The notes under the pieces: model-generated
Database searches by the model: none
Seen by the model: the letters and a program-made list of their open reading frames with translations, nothing else
What the model was told of the DNA's origin: nothing
From: Amycolatopsis mediterranei
Lineage (GTDB): Bacteria > Actinomycetota > Actinomycetes > Mycobacteriales > Pseudonocardiaceae
Reading direction: 5' to 3'
Assembly (NCBI RefSeq): GCF_026017845.1
Contig: NZ_CP100416.1
Span: forward strand, 1,237,833-1,301,832
Length of the DNA: 64,000 nt
Shown: one piece after another, positions 1 to 8,956 of the stretch
Numbering within the stretch: the stretch's first letter is position 1
Layout of the letters: the number at the start of each line of letters is the position of its first letter
Translations under genes and position numbers: made by a program

Positions 1-1510
1 CATCTGGCGCGGCGACCTCGCCGCGGTCAGCAAACGGGCGCTGTACGCGCTGGCCGGCGTGTGGCTGGCCGCGTCGTCGCTGGCGATGCTGCGGTACTTC
101 GACCCGATCGACAAAGCGATCGTCCAGACCACGACGAACATCCAGGCCGGGTTCGTCGACGACGCCGACAACCGCGTCGTGCGGCACGTGCTCCCGACGA
201 ACCTGCACAACGAGATCGTCTACAAGAACTGGATCCGCGGGGAGTTCGGTTCGCCGACCGCGCCGCAGGCCGAGCAGTTCGGCCGTCCGTTGCTCGACGC
301 ACAAGCCTTCACGTGGGCGCAGTTGCGCAACGGCGACGACGGCAACCAGTCGGTCATCGACGGCAAGAAGAACGCCTACAAGGACATCTCCACCAAGCTC
401 GGCCCCGCCACCGGCTACTTCACCGGCGAAGCCAACGGCCGCGTGGGAGCCGGGTTCCTCTCCTTCGGCCAGGCCCTCGTCTACTCGCTCTTCCAGTTGC
501 TGGCCAAGGCGAGTGTCCTCCTCGCCCAGGTCCTCATCCGCCTCTTCGCCCTCACCGCGCCCCTGATCGGCCTGGTCGCCCTCCTGCACCCGGAGATCCT
601 GCGCCGCGCGCTCAAGGTCGCCGGCGGGGTTGCCTTCAACCTCGTCGTGCTCTCCGTGCTCGCCGGCGTGCACGCCCTTCTGCTGCAGGCCATCTTCGAC
701 GCCGGCAACTCGCTGAACATGCTCACGCAGATGGTGCTCGCCGGGCTGATCACCGTCCTGCTGTTCATGGTCGGGCGGCCGGTGCGGCGGCTGTGGCAGA
801 TGGTCGAAATGTCGGTCAGCATGGTCGGCGCCGCCGTGCCGTCGCCCGGCGGCGGGATCTTCTCGCGGTTCCGGCGCAACAAGACCGGCCCGTCGCCGCA
901 GGACGAGTTCTGGCAGAACGTGCGCGACACCGACGACGTCGTCGACGGCGAGCAGCGCGGTCCGCTCGGCGCCACCGCCGGCGGTGGCCGGTTCCGGCCG
1001 GAAGCCACGATCTTCGCCAACGCCCAGCGCCTCGACAACAGCTCGGGCGCGTCCCGCCCGGCCGCCGCCTGGTCCGGTGCGTGGCCGGGGGCCGTCGGAG
1101 GCGGCGGCTCCGCGGGCGCGCTGCCTGCGGCCGGCCGCCCCGGCTCCCCGGTGTTCGGCCAGTACAACCCGGCCAACGGCGACGGCGGCGAGTACGTCGT
1201 CGTCGGCGCGGGCGGCCGTCCGACGACGCGGGAGGAGAGCCGGCGCGTCGACACCTCGCCGGTCGCCGACCGGCGCTGGAGCGACGAGCCCGAGCCCGTG
1301 GTCGTGCCGTCCGACCTGCGCGCGCCCGAATCCGGCTTCAGCGACTTCCCGGCGCAGGACGCTCCACGCGTGCCGGGCGCGCGCGCCCAGCCGCGTCGCG
1401 TCGACCCCGAAGTCGTCGCGGGCAAGCCGGTCTTCGTGCTGTACCGGCCGTCGCGGGGCATCGAGGTCCGCGAGGAACCGCGGGACACCGACCACGTCAT
1501 GGGGCGGTGA
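1..1510 (+). CDS. VirB6/TrbL-like polytopic membrane protein, 5' end outside window
   Basis: The reading frame is already open at base 2, so the gene begins upstream and the first GTG here (59) is internal. The visible part has a hydrophilic stretch, then about four strongly hydrophobic segments encoded between roughly 480 and 790 (for example LLAKASVLLAQVLIRLFAL and MVLAGLITVLLFMVG), then a long Gly/Pro/Arg-rich, probably disordered cytoplasmic tail. This is the shape of the VirB6/TrbL channel subunit of type IV secretion systems. The next two genes look like VirB8/TcpC and a VirB1-like hydrolase, which supports the call. It ends 3 bases before the next gene, so they are probably co-transcribed. 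Family assignment rests on topology and context, not on a diagnostic motif. Confidence 0.6.
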   Translation, partial: IWRGDLAAVSKRALYALAGVWLAASSLAMLRYFDPIDKAIVQTTTNIQAGFVDDADNRVVRHVLPTNLHNEIVYKNWIRGEFGSPTAPQAEQFGRPLLDAQAFTWAQLRNGDDGNQSVIDGKKNAYKDISTKLGPATGYFTGEANGRVGAGFLSFGQALVYSLFQLLAKASVLLAQVLIRLFALTAPLIGLVALLHPEILRRALKVAGGVAFNLVVLSVLAGVHALLLQAIFDAGNSLNMLTQMVLAGLITVLLFMVGRPVRRLWQMVEMSVSMVGAAVPSPGGGIFSRFRRNKTGPSPQDEFWQNVRDTDDVVDGEQRGPLGATAGGGRFRPEATIFANAQRLDNSSGASRPAAAWSGAWPGAVGGGGSAGALPAAGRPGSPVFGQYNPANGDGGEYVVVGAGGRPTTREESRRVDTSPVADRRWSDEPEPVVVPSDLRAPESGFSDFPAQDAPRVPGARAQPRRVDPEVVAGKPVFVLYRPSRGIEVREEPRDTDHVMGR

Positions 1511-1513
1511 CCG

Positions 1514-2116
1514 ATGCCGATCCGCACCAACCGCGGCCGCGCCGCGGTCTACCGGCGCCTGTGGGGCTGGCCGCTGCGCTCGCCCCGCCACCTGATGGGG
1601 ACGCTGATCTTCCTGGCGATCCTGGTCACCGCGCTCGGCATCGTGCTGCCGAAGGTCGTCGGAAAACCGCAGGCCAAGGCGTCGCCGCCGGGTCCGGGGA
1701 CGACCACCTCGATGACGACGACCGCCCCGGGCGCCGCGGCGCCGGTCCCGACGTCCAACCTGCCGACCCGGCTGTCCACGCCGCTGGCCACCCCGACGCC
1801 GACGACGCCGAACGCCGACGCCCTCCGCGTCGCCAAGCAGTGGGCCACGGCCTGGGTCAACCACCCGGACGGGATGACCTCGGAGCAGTGGCTGGCGCAG
1901 CTGAAGCCGTTCACCACCGAGGAGTACCTGCCGGTGCTGGCGACGGTCGCCCCGGAGAACATCCCGGCGAAGAAGGTCACCGGTGAACCGGTTGCCGGTA
2001 CGGCGTACGCCAAGTCGGTCCAGGTCACCATCCCGACCGACGGGCCGAAGCTGGCCATCACGGTGGTGAGCACGAACGCCGGCTGGCGGGTCGCCGACTA
2101 CGATCAGGCGCACTGA
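1514..2116 (+). CDS. Membrane-anchored VirB8/TcpC-like protein of the conjugation locus
   Basis: A 200-residue protein. A basic N-terminus is followed by one transmembrane helix (about residues 28-48, LMGTLIFLAILVTALGIVLP), a Thr/Pro-rich linker (about 50-95) and a C-terminal globular domain of about 100 residues. A short tether with an NTF2-like outer domain is the build of VirB8 and of TcpC, and the position between a VirB6-like gene and an NlpC/P60 gene is that seen in Gram-positive conjugation modules such as Tn916. The domain itself could not be proven by eye. Alternative: an unrelated anchored lipid- or wall-associated protein. It ends just before the GTG of the next gene. Confidence 0.5.
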   Translation: MPIRTNRGRAAVYRRLWGWPLRSPRHLMGTLIFLAILVTALGIVLPKVVGKPQAKASPPGPGTTTSMTTTAPGAAAPVPTSNLPTRLSTPLATPTPTTPNADALRVAKQWATAWVNHPDGMTSEQWLAQLKPFTTEEYLPVLATVAPENIPAKKVTGEPVAGTAYAKSVQVTIPTDGPKLAITVVSTNAGWRVADYDQAH

Positions 2117-2118
2117 CC

Positions 2119-3120
2119 GTGCGGCGCCTGGGGTTGTGGCTGGGGCTGGTCGTGTTCCTCGCGATCGGCGCCCTGGTCGTGACCGCGGTCGCCGCCAAGG
2201 TCGTCATCGACAACCAGCAGGCGCAGGCCCGGGGCGTGTCCCTGACGAGCTGCGACGCTTCGGTCGGGCCGACGCAGCCCGGCCAGGGCGATCGCGGCAC
2301 GGTCGACGCGTCGAAGCTGGACGACGAGCAGCGCGGCACCGTCGCGGTGATCATCTCGATCGGCAAGCAGCGGTCGCTGGCGCCGCGCGCGTGGCAGGTC
2401 GCGATCCAGGCCGGGATGGCCGAGTCCGGGTTGCGTAGCCTGACCTACGGCGACCGCGACTCCCAGGGCATCTTCCAGATGCGGCCGTCGATGGGCTGGG
2501 GCTCGGTCGCCGAGATCACCAACCCGACGTACGCGGTCAACAAGTTCTACGACGTGCTGCTCGCGGTGCCGGACTGGGAAAACCGGCGGCCCGGCGAAGC
2601 GGCGCAGGCGGTGGAGCGCTCGGGCTTCCCGGAGGCCTACCACAAGTGGGAGCCGATGGCGGCGACGCTGGTGCAGAACGTCGGCCAGGTCGTCGACGTC
2701 GTCGCCTGCGGTACCGGCATGGGGGCGTTGCTGCCGCCCAGCCAGGCCGCCGCGAAGGCGATCAGTTTCGCGCTGGGCGAGCAGGGGAAGCCGTATGTGT
2801 GGGGCGCCACGGGACCGGATTCCTACGACTGTTCGGGGCTGATGCTGCGGGCCTACGAGTCGGCGGGGATCATCCTGCCGCGCGTCTCACGCGACCAGTA
2901 CCACGCCGGCGCGTACCTGCCGGTGCGCGAGGCGCAGCCCGGTGACCTGCTGTTCCTCGCCACCGACCCGTCGGACCCGTCCTCCATTCACCACGTGATG
3001 ATGTACCTGGGGAACGGCAAGGTCGTCGAGGCGCAGCAGACCGGTGTCCCGGTGCACACCCGGGCCTTCTCGTTCGACGAGCGTGAACTCGTGCCGCAGG
3101 CGGTCCGCCCCGGCGTTTAG
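2119..3120 (+). CDS. Membrane-anchored lysozyme-like plus NlpC/P60 peptidoglycan hydrolase
   Basis: A 333-residue protein with a GTG start 2 bases after the previous stop. An N-terminal transmembrane helix (about residues 5-30) leads to a lysozyme-like domain (about 75-190; likely catalytic Glu102 in GMAESGLRSL, then SQGIFQMRPS). A C-terminal NlpC/P60 domain (about 210-333) shows Cys238 in YDCSGLML and the His291/His292 pair in IHHVMMYLG. The two activities would cut glycan strands and stem peptides. In conjugative systems such VirB1-like two-domain enzymes open the wall for the channel, which fits the two upstream genes. A general cell-wall remodelling role is the alternative. Confidence 0.8.
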   Translation: MRRLGLWLGLVVFLAIGALVVTAVAAKVVIDNQQAQARGVSLTSCDASVGPTQPGQGDRGTVDASKLDDEQRGTVAVIISIGKQRSLAPRAWQVAIQAGMAESGLRSLTYGDRDSQGIFQMRPSMGWGSVAEITNPTYAVNKFYDVLLAVPDWENRRPGEAAQAVERSGFPEAYHKWEPMAATLVQNVGQVVDVVACGTGMGALLPPSQAAAKAISFALGEQGKPYVWGATGPDSYDCSGLMLRAYESAGIILPRVSRDQYHAGAYLPVREAQPGDLLFLATDPSDPSSIHHVMMYLGNGKVVEAQQTGVPVHTRAFSFDERELVPQAVRPGV

Positions 3121-3217
3121 CATGGGTCGCGAGGGCCTGGACAGGATCGCACCGATTCACCCGACGTCGCGGCGCTTGCCACGAGCAGGTGGCCGCGCAC
3201 TGGCAGAGGATGAGCAC

Positions 3218-6200
3218 GTGGGACGCAAATTCGGCAGGCGGGGCAAGCCCGGAGCGGGCGAGCCCCGGGACCCGGCGGCGCTGTTCGGCGCGCCACAGCC
3301 GCCCCGGCAGAGCGCCCGTCCCGCGTCCAGCACCCCGCTCGCCGACCAGCTCGGCCAGGGCTACCCGGGGGTGGACGCGGGGTACGTGGTGCTGCCTCGT
3401 TCGCTGGCCGAGGGCATGTCGTTGCCGTGGCAGCACCAGATGGCGGCGCTGCTGGCCCAGTTCCACGCGGAGCACGCGGGCCTGGCCTGGCCGATTTACC
3501 GGGTGGTGCCATCGCGGTACGAAAAGCTGGCGGACCTCGACGAAGAGCAGCTCGCGGAGGCGGGCTACCTGGTCGAGATGGACGCGGACGGCGAGATGGT
3601 CTACCGCGAGCGAAGTGGCCGCAAGGTCCAGGATCCCGAGAACACCTCGGTGCTGGTGTCGACCCTGGACCCGATCCCCAAGCCGGCGGGCCGCCCGGCG
3701 CCCCCGGCGGCCTCGCCGTCAGGCCACGTCCCGGCGGCGGCACCGGCCCCGATGAACATCGGCCCGGCCCCGGTGTGGCGAACGGTGCCCCACCCGCCCC
3801 CGGCGCAGTCGGTGCCGGGAACGCCTGAGCAGCACGGGTGGGCGCGGTCGGCTCCGGAGGAGACGGCGCAGCCGGGTCGCGGCTATGAGCCGGTGCCGCC
3901 GGCTCCGACGGTGTCCGGGTCTGCGGCTTCGTCGGCTTCGGTGGCGCCTGCTGCTTCGGCGGCGTCGCCGGTGGAGCCGCAGTGGTCGGTGACGGCCGAG
4001 TCGGAGCTGCCTGGCCCGGTGAGGGCCCCACAGTCATCCCCACGGCACGCGGCGGCGGCTCAGCCGGAGGAGCGCGGCGTGGAGCTGTCTGCTCGTCCGG
4101 AGACTCCTGCGGCGGCGGTTGCTCCGGCTCATTCGCCGGTTCCCGCCGAGCCTGCGACCCGTCCTGAGGGCATGGTTTCGCCGATTAGTGAGGCGCTTGG
4201 ATCCGAGAGCCTGGCGTCCGAGCGTGGGGTGTCGTCGTCGCTTGAGCAGGCTGCGGCTTCGGTGAGCGAGCCCGCGGTGGCAGAGGTCCCTCAAGCGGAG
4301 GCGCGGCCGGAAGCGGGACCGGTTTCGACTCCGCAAGATGTAGATCACCTGGAGCCCCCTGCCGCGACCTCGGGCGAGGTGGCGTCGCGGGATGCGGACC
4401 GTTCAGATGTTGCTGGGTCGGCATCGAGCGAGTCGGTGTCGCGGGACGTGGATCGGCCAGGCGTTGCCGCGTCGGCTCTGGGCGAGTCGGTGTCGGGGGA
4501 TGCGGACCGGTCAGGCGCCGTCGCACCGGCCTCGGGCGAACCGGTGCCGGAGGAGGCTGCGGCCCCGGGCGAACCGGCGTCGGCAGATGTGGATCGGCGA
4601 GATGCCGCGCCGTCACCGGCCGAGTCGATGCCCCGGGACTTCGACCAGCCAGAGGTCGCTACTTCGGCATCGAGTGAGCCGGCGCCACGCGATGCGGAGG
4701 CGGCAGTACCGGCATCGGGCGAACCTGCGGATCGGCAAGAGGTCCTCGCCTCGACAGCGGGCGAATCGTTGTCGCGAGAGGCGGAGCGGCCAGAGACCGC
4801 CGGATCGGCGCCGCGGGACGTGAGCTGGTCCGAGGCTGCGCCAGAATCGGCGCTGCAGAACTCCGACCAGTCGGAAGCTGCCGAATCGCCATCCGCCGAA
4901 CCGGCGCTACAGGATGCTGCTCGCCAGGAGACGGCGGAACCTGCGGCGGCCGAAGAGGTGTCGTCGAACGAGCCCCCGACTGAGGCGGCTGCACCCGAGC
5001 CTCCGGAGGCCGAGGAAGGCCGCCCCGAGGCAGCCGCGCCCACTGCGGTGGATCAGGAACCGGTCCAGCCGGTGGGGTCTGACTCCCGGCCAAGCTCGTC
5101 CACCGCGCCGCAGGAAGTGCCATCTGCGACTTCGCAGCCCCCAGCCCCCCAGGGCGACCCGCAACCGGCTCCCGAACCGCAGGGACCCGGTGCCATTTTG
5201 CGGCCGCCGACTGCACCGGGCGTCGCGCAACCGGCCGCCGAACCGCAGGCTGCCCCCGATGCGGTTCCGCAGCCGGCGGCTGCTTCGGCCGCCGAACCCC
5301 CGACGGCACCGGATGTGGCTTCCCAGCCGACGACAGCGCCGGGCGAAGTGCCTCGGCCCGCTTCTCCGGAGGCGCAACCACCGATGCTCGGCTCGCATCT
5401 GCCCAAGCCGCCCTGGGGACAGGTCGAGCTGCCGGCGCCCGGTCTCGGCCCGGTGCCGGGCTCCGCACCGGGCCTCAACCCGGCGCCGACGCACGGCGCC
5501 GGCCCAGGTGCTGCCCCTGCGCAAGGCGCCGGTTCCGCGCCGGTGCCCAGCTCCGCGCCTGGCGTTGACTCTTCCGCGGTACCAGGTACCCACCAGGGGG
5601 CCGGCCCGGCGCAAGGTCCCGGCCCGGCAAGGTCCCCGATGGCGCCTGGCACTGGCCAGGCCGGCTCGCCCGCGGTGCCCATCAACTGGCAGGGCTCCGC
5701 GCGCAGTGCGGGCCCAGCAGGGGCCCCGGTCGCGCCCGCCACCAGCCCGGCCGCTACTCCCGCAGCCCACGGCGCCACGCCAGCTCCCACGCAAGGCATG
5801 ACCCCGGCCTCCGGCACCCCAGCCCCCGTGCAAGGCACCACCCCGGCACCCGGCACCACGCCGGTTCCCCACCCAGCACAAGGCACCACCCCGGCACCCA
5901 GCACCCCGCCGGTTCCTCACCCCGCCCCAAGCCCCGCCCCACCCGCACGTCCCAAGCCGGTCTTTCCCGGGCCGGAATCAACCCCCCAGCCGTTCCCCGC
6001 CCGGCATGCCGCTCCGGCTCGACCCGTCTTCCCGGGCCCAGGGACCATGCCGCCCGTTCCGCCTCCGGCGCCCAACGCCCGGCCCGTCTTCCCCGGGCGC
6101 GACACCCCTCTTCCGCAGCCCTCGCGGCAAGAGCCCGAGACCCCGCCCCGGGGTACCGCGCGGGGCTGGTTCGATGAATTCACCGAAACCAAAGAGCCCG

Positions 6201-6265
6201 AAGAACCCCAGGACTTCGGCCCCACCGGGCAGCCGACCGAGATCCCTTACCGGTACAAGCGCTGA
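3218..6265 (+). CDS. Large Ala/Pro-rich repetitive protein, function unknown
   Basis: A 1015-residue protein. GTG 3218 is chosen because AGAGGA lies 7 bases upstream and the open frame before it overlaps the preceding gene. Residues 1-150 look folded and conserved-like (QHQMAALLAQFHAEHAGLAW, then YRVVPSRYEKLADLDEEQ). The rest is low complexity: Ala/Pro/Ser from about 160, degenerate Ser/Asp/Arg/Glu-rich repeats of about 20 residues at about 375-580, Pro/Ala/Gly blocks, and three RPVFPG/KPVFPG motifs near the C-terminus. No signal peptide or membrane segment is evident. It follows the conjugation-like genes in the same direction. No function is assigned. Confidence 0.75.
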   Translation: MGRKFGRRGKPGAGEPRDPAALFGAPQPPRQSARPASSTPLADQLGQGYPGVDAGYVVLPRSLAEGMSLPWQHQMAALLAQFHAEHAGLAWPIYRVVPSRYEKLADLDEEQLAEAGYLVEMDADGEMVYRERSGRKVQDPENTSVLVSTLDPIPKPAGRPAPPAASPSGHVPAAAPAPMNIGPAPVWRTVPHPPPAQSVPGTPEQHGWARSAPEETAQPGRGYEPVPPAPTVSGSAASSASVAPAASAASPVEPQWSVTAESELPGPVRAPQSSPRHAAAAQPEERGVELSARPETPAAAVAPAHSPVPAEPATRPEGMVSPISEALGSESLASERGVSSSLEQAAASVSEPAVAEVPQAEARPEAGPVSTPQDVDHLEPPAATSGEVASRDADRSDVAGSASSESVSRDVDRPGVAASALGESVSGDADRSGAVAPASGEPVPEEAAAPGEPASADVDRRDAAPSPAESMPRDFDQPEVATSASSEPAPRDAEAAVPASGEPADRQEVLASTAGESLSREAERPETAGSAPRDVSWSEAAPESALQNSDQSEAAESPSAEPALQDAARQETAEPAAAEEVSSNEPPTEAAAPEPPEAEEGRPEAAAPTAVDQEPVQPVGSDSRPSSSTAPQEVPSATSQPPAPQGDPQPAPEPQGPGAILRPPTAPGVAQPAAEPQAAPDAVPQPAAASAAEPPTAPDVASQPTTAPGEVPRPASPEAQPPMLGSHLPKPPWGQVELPAPGLGPVPGSAPGLNPAPTHGAGPGAAPAQGAGSAPVPSSAPGVDSSAVPGTHQGAGPAQGPGPARSPMAPGTGQAGSPAVPINWQGSARSAGPAGAPVAPATSPAATPAAHGATPAPTQGMTPASGTPAPVQGTTPAPGTTPVPHPAQGTTPAPSTPPVPHPAPSPAPPARPKPVFPGPESTPQPFPARHAAPARPVFPGPGTMPPVPPPAPNARPVFPGRDTPLPQPSRQEPETPPRGTARGWFDEFTETKEPEEPQDFGPTGQPTEIPYRYKR
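4350..4960 (+). repeat. Degenerate tandem coding repeat of about 60 bp
   Basis: Within the 1015-residue protein, units of about 60 bp encode variants of SGESVSRDADRSGVAASA. Copies are visible around 4420-4480, 4480-4540, 4540-4600 and more diverged versions to about 4960. The Asp/Arg/Glu-rich turn alternates with Ala/Ser-rich stretches, which suggests expansion by slippage or unequal recombination. Confidence 0.6.
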
Positions 6266-6296
6266 AAAACCGGCCCAAGGGTGCGAACCTGGGATC

Positions 6297-6482
6297 ATGT
6301 CCAAAGACCCGAACCCGGACCAGGGGTGGTACTACAACACCCGCACCCACCAGGTCGAGCACCTCGAACGCAGCCGCAGCGTCGACCTGCTCGGCCCGTA
6401 CCCGGACGAGGCCACCGCCCGGCGCGCCCTCGAGATCGCCCGGGAGCGCACCCGGCGGGCCGATGCCGAAGAAGATGACTAG
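6297..6482 (+). CDS. Small SPOR-like protein (61 aa)
   Basis: A 61-residue acidic protein starting at ATG 6297, beginning MSKDPNPDQGWYYNTRTHQV and containing GPYPDEATARRALEIARERT. The aromatic N-terminal strand followed by GPYPD-(x)-EA-(x)-ALE is the signature of the small SPOR-domain-like proteins common in actinobacteria. Their role is unclear; SPOR domains elsewhere bind denuded septal glycan, but this protein has no signal peptide. It lies 31 bases after the repetitive protein gene and its last 4 bases overlap the convergent ATPase gene. Confidence 0.75.
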   Translation: MSKDPNPDQGWYYNTRTHQVEHLERSRSVDLLGPYPDEATARRALEIARERTRRADAEEDD

Positions 6483-7423
6483 ACCGTCAGCCGCGGGCTG
6501 AGGACGAACTCCGGGTCCACCTGCGAGACGAGGTCGGCGCCCGCCCAGGCCCGGGCGTTTCGCAGGTGGAACTCGACCGCTTGACGCTGGTAGCGCGCCC
6601 AGTCGCGCTGCTCGGCGTCCACCGTCGCGTGCATCGAACGCAGCGTCGAGAGGTTGCGCGGCTCGAGCTCGGTGATCGGCCGGGCCGTGCCGCGCTCCGC
6701 CGCCCGGACGTGCCCCGACGCCGACATCCAGCCCAGCAGCGCCGAACCGACCTGGTCCTGCAGGAATTCGACGTCGTCGGCGTCCGTCACCTTGTTGCCC
6801 ACCACCACGAGCCGGACGCCGAAATCGCGGGCGTAGTCCGCGTACTGGCGGTACACGCCCACACTCCGGACCGTCGGCTCGCAGACCAGGAACGTCACGT
6901 CGAACCGGGTGAACAGCCCCGAGGCGAACGCGTCCGCGCCCGCCGTCATGTCCATCACGACGTATTCGCCGTCGACGTCGACCAGGTGGTTCAGCAGCAG
7001 CTCCGCCGCTCCCACCTTCGAGTGGTAGCACTTGACACCGAGGTCGTCCTCGTCGAACTGGCCGGTGACGCCGAGCCGCACCCCGCCCAGCTGCCGGAAG
7101 CACGCCGCGAACACCGGGTTGTCCTCGAACGGCCGGACCAGCCTCGACCCGCGTCCCGGCGGGGTCGTCTTGATCATCGACGCCGCGTCCGGGATGCGCG
7201 GGTTGTCGCCGCGCAGGTAGTCCTTGATCAGCGCCATGTTGTCGCCCAGCGTCGGCCAGGCGAGCGCTTCCTCCTCGGTCGCGCCGAGCGCCACCGCGAG
7301 GTGCTGGTTGATGTCGGCGTCGATGGCGAGCACCGGCAAGCCGGCGTCGGCGAGGTACGAAACGAACAGCGACGACAACGTGGTCTTGCCGCTGCCGCCC
7401 TTGCCGACGAACGCGATCTTCAC
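6479..7423 (-). CDS. CooC/MinD-type P-loop ATPase
   Basis: A 314-residue protein. GTG 7423 puts the deviant Walker A KGGSGKTT at residues 8-15, the usual place for this family; longer upstream reading frame is a shadow of the opposite strand. Other marks are AIDADINQH (about 35), VVMDMTAGADA (Walker B-like) and a C-terminal helical extension. CooC-type ATPases help insert metals into enzymes such as CO dehydrogenase; many actinobacterial members are uncharacterised and often labelled ParA-like. No CO dehydrogenase or chromosome-partition partner is nearby. A palindromic site resembling a Zur box lies just upstream, which would fit metal handling. Confidence 0.75.
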   Translation of the reverse strand: MKIAFVGKGGSGKTTLSSLFVSYLADAGLPVLAIDADINQHLAVALGATEEEALAWPTLGDNMALIKDYLRGDNPRIPDAASMIKTTPPGRGSRLVRPFEDNPVFAACFRQLGGVRLGVTGQFDEDDLGVKCYHSKVGAAELLLNHLVDVDGEYVVMDMTAGADAFASGLFTRFDVTFLVCEPTVRSVGVYRQYADYARDFGVRLVVVGNKVTDADDVEFLQDQVGSALLGWMSASGHVRAAERGTARPITELEPRNLSTLRSMHATVDAEQRDWARYQRQAVEFHLRNARAWAGADLVSQVDPEFVLSPRLTV

Positions 7424-7440
7424 GGGAAAGCCCTTTCGGT

Positions 7441-7461
7441 AATGATGACGGTTTTCATTTT
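7441..7461. promoter_or_regulatory. Possible metal-regulator (Zur-like) box between divergent genes
   Basis: Read on the minus strand the sequence is AAAATGAAAACCGTCATCAT, 18 bases before the GTG of the ATPase gene. Zur boxes of actinobacteria centre on TGAAAA-N-TTTTCA; the left half matches well and the right half poorly. It lies in the 114-base divergent region shared with the ribonuclease gene. Confidence 0.3.
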
Positions 7462-7537
7462 GACCTCGGCAACGTACACCCGACCGGCTCGCGCCCGATC
7501 GGGCGATCTCCGGACCCGGAGCGGTTAGGGTTGGGGG

Positions 7538-8956
7538 GTGCCTCCCCTCGTGATCAGGACACACTCGGCGGGCGGGGACTTCGGCCCCCTGCGTGCCGAA
7601 TTTTCGCTGCCGGAGTCGTTCGGGCCCGAGGTGCTGGCCGAAGCGGAGGCGGCGGTGCTGGATCCGCTGGCCAGCGCGGGTCCCCGGGAGGACGCCACGG
7701 ACCTGCCGCTGGTCACCATCGACCCGCCCGGCGCCAAGGACCTCGACCAGGCGATGGTCGTCGAGAAGACCGCGCACGGCTTCCGCGTGCACTACGCCAT
7801 CGCCGACCTCGCCGCGTTCGTCCCGCCCGGCGGCGCGCTCGACCGCGAGTCGCGACGGCGCGGGCAGACGCTCTACCTGCCCGACGGGAACGTCCCGCTG
7901 CACCCGCCGGTGCTGTCCGAAGGCGCGGCGAGCCTGCTGCCCGGCGAGGTCCGGCCCGCGGTGCTGTGGACCATCGAGACCGACGACGCCGGCGAGCCGA
8001 CGGCGACCCGGGTCCGCCGCGCGCTGGTCCGGTCCACCGAGCAGTTCGACTACGAGACGGTGCAGGCCGCGCTGGAAGCCGCGAACCCGCACCCGTCGGT
8101 GGCCGCGTTGCCCGAGCTGGGCCGGCGGCGGCGCGAGCTGGCCGTCCGGCGCGGCGCGGTGGAGCTGCAGCTGCCGGAACAGGAAATCACCGGCGACCCG
8201 GACGGCGGCTGGGTGCTCGCCCGCCGCCCGCGCACCGCCGTCGACGCCTGGAACGCCGAGATCTCGCTGCTCACCGGGATGGCCGCGGCGCGGATCATGC
8301 TCGACGCGCGGATCGGCGTCCTGCGCACGCTGCCCGACCCGGAGCCCGAGGCCGTCGACTGGCTGCGCCGCTCGGCCGACGCGCTGGGCATCGCGTGGGC
8401 GCCCGAGGCGACCGTTTCGGAATTCCTGTCCCGATTGGACCCCGGGCAGCCGGCCTCGATGGCGCTCTACGCCGACACGACGCGGCTCCTGCGCGGCGCG
8501 GGCTACACCGCGTTCGACGGCGAGCTGCCGGCGCTGACGACGCACGCGGGCATCGGCGGCGCGTACGCGCACGTCACCGCCCCGATCCGGCGGCTGGTCG
8601 ACCGGTTCGCCACGGAGATCTGCCTCGCCGTCTCGGCCGGCCGCGAGGTTCCGGAGTGGGTGCGCGCGGCGCTCGAAGACGTCCCGGCGCGGATGAGCGC
8701 GTCGGACACCCTCGCGGCGAAGGTCGAGCGCGCGTGCATCGACCAGGTCGAGGCGTGGGTGCTGGCCGAGCACGTCGGCGGCGAGTTCAGCGCGGTGGTG
8801 CTGCGCGCGGACGAGAACAAGGCGGAGATCCTGGTCGAGGACCCGACGGTGATGGCGAAGTGCGCGGGGGAGCGGCTGACCGCGGGCGAGCGGATCGCGG
8901 TCCGGCTGACCGCGGTCGACGTCGGCAAGCGGAAGGTGTCGTTCGAACGCGCATGA
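7538..8956 (+). CDS. RNB-domain (RNase II/R family) exoribonuclease
   Basis: A 472-residue protein. The RNB signature IDPPGAKDLDQAM is at about residues 61-73, with the metal-binding Asp residues, followed by the usual HYAIADLAAFV and RRRGQTLYLPDGNVPL blocks and YAHVTAPIRRLVDRF near residue 350. This is the actinobacterial short form, without clear N-terminal cold-shock domains, that degrades single-stranded RNA 3' to 5' in the cytoplasm. GTG 7538 follows GGTTGGGG. The stop overlaps the next ATG (ATGA), so the two genes are translationally coupled. Confidence 0.9.
   Translation: MPPLVIRTHSAGGDFGPLRAEFSLPESFGPEVLAEAEAAVLDPLASAGPREDATDLPLVTIDPPGAKDLDQAMVVEKTAHGFRVHYAIADLAAFVPPGGALDRESRRRGQTLYLPDGNVPLHPPVLSEGAASLLPGEVRPAVLWTIETDDAGEPTATRVRRALVRSTEQFDYETVQAALEAANPHPSVAALPELGRRRRELAVRRGAVELQLPEQEITGDPDGGWVLARRPRTAVDAWNAEISLLTGMAAARIMLDARIGVLRTLPDPEPEAVDWLRRSADALGIAWAPEATVSEFLSRLDPGQPASMALYADTTRLLRGAGYTAFDGELPALTTHAGIGGAYAHVTAPIRRLVDRFATEICLAVSAGREVPEWVRAALEDVPARMSASDTLAAKVERACIDQVEAWVLAEHVGGEFSAVVLRADENKAEILVEDPTVMAKCAGERLTAGERIAVRLTAVDVGKRKVSFERA

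Noticed and set aside
3044..3217. Earlier start for the repetitive protein
   Set aside because: It would overlap the NlpC/P60 gene and lacks a ribosome site; GTG 3218 has a good one.
6479..8773. 764-codon minus frame that includes the CooC-type ATPase
   Set aside because: Only the part from GTG 7423 onward is protein-like; the N-terminal 450 residues are antisense to the RNB ribonuclease gene.
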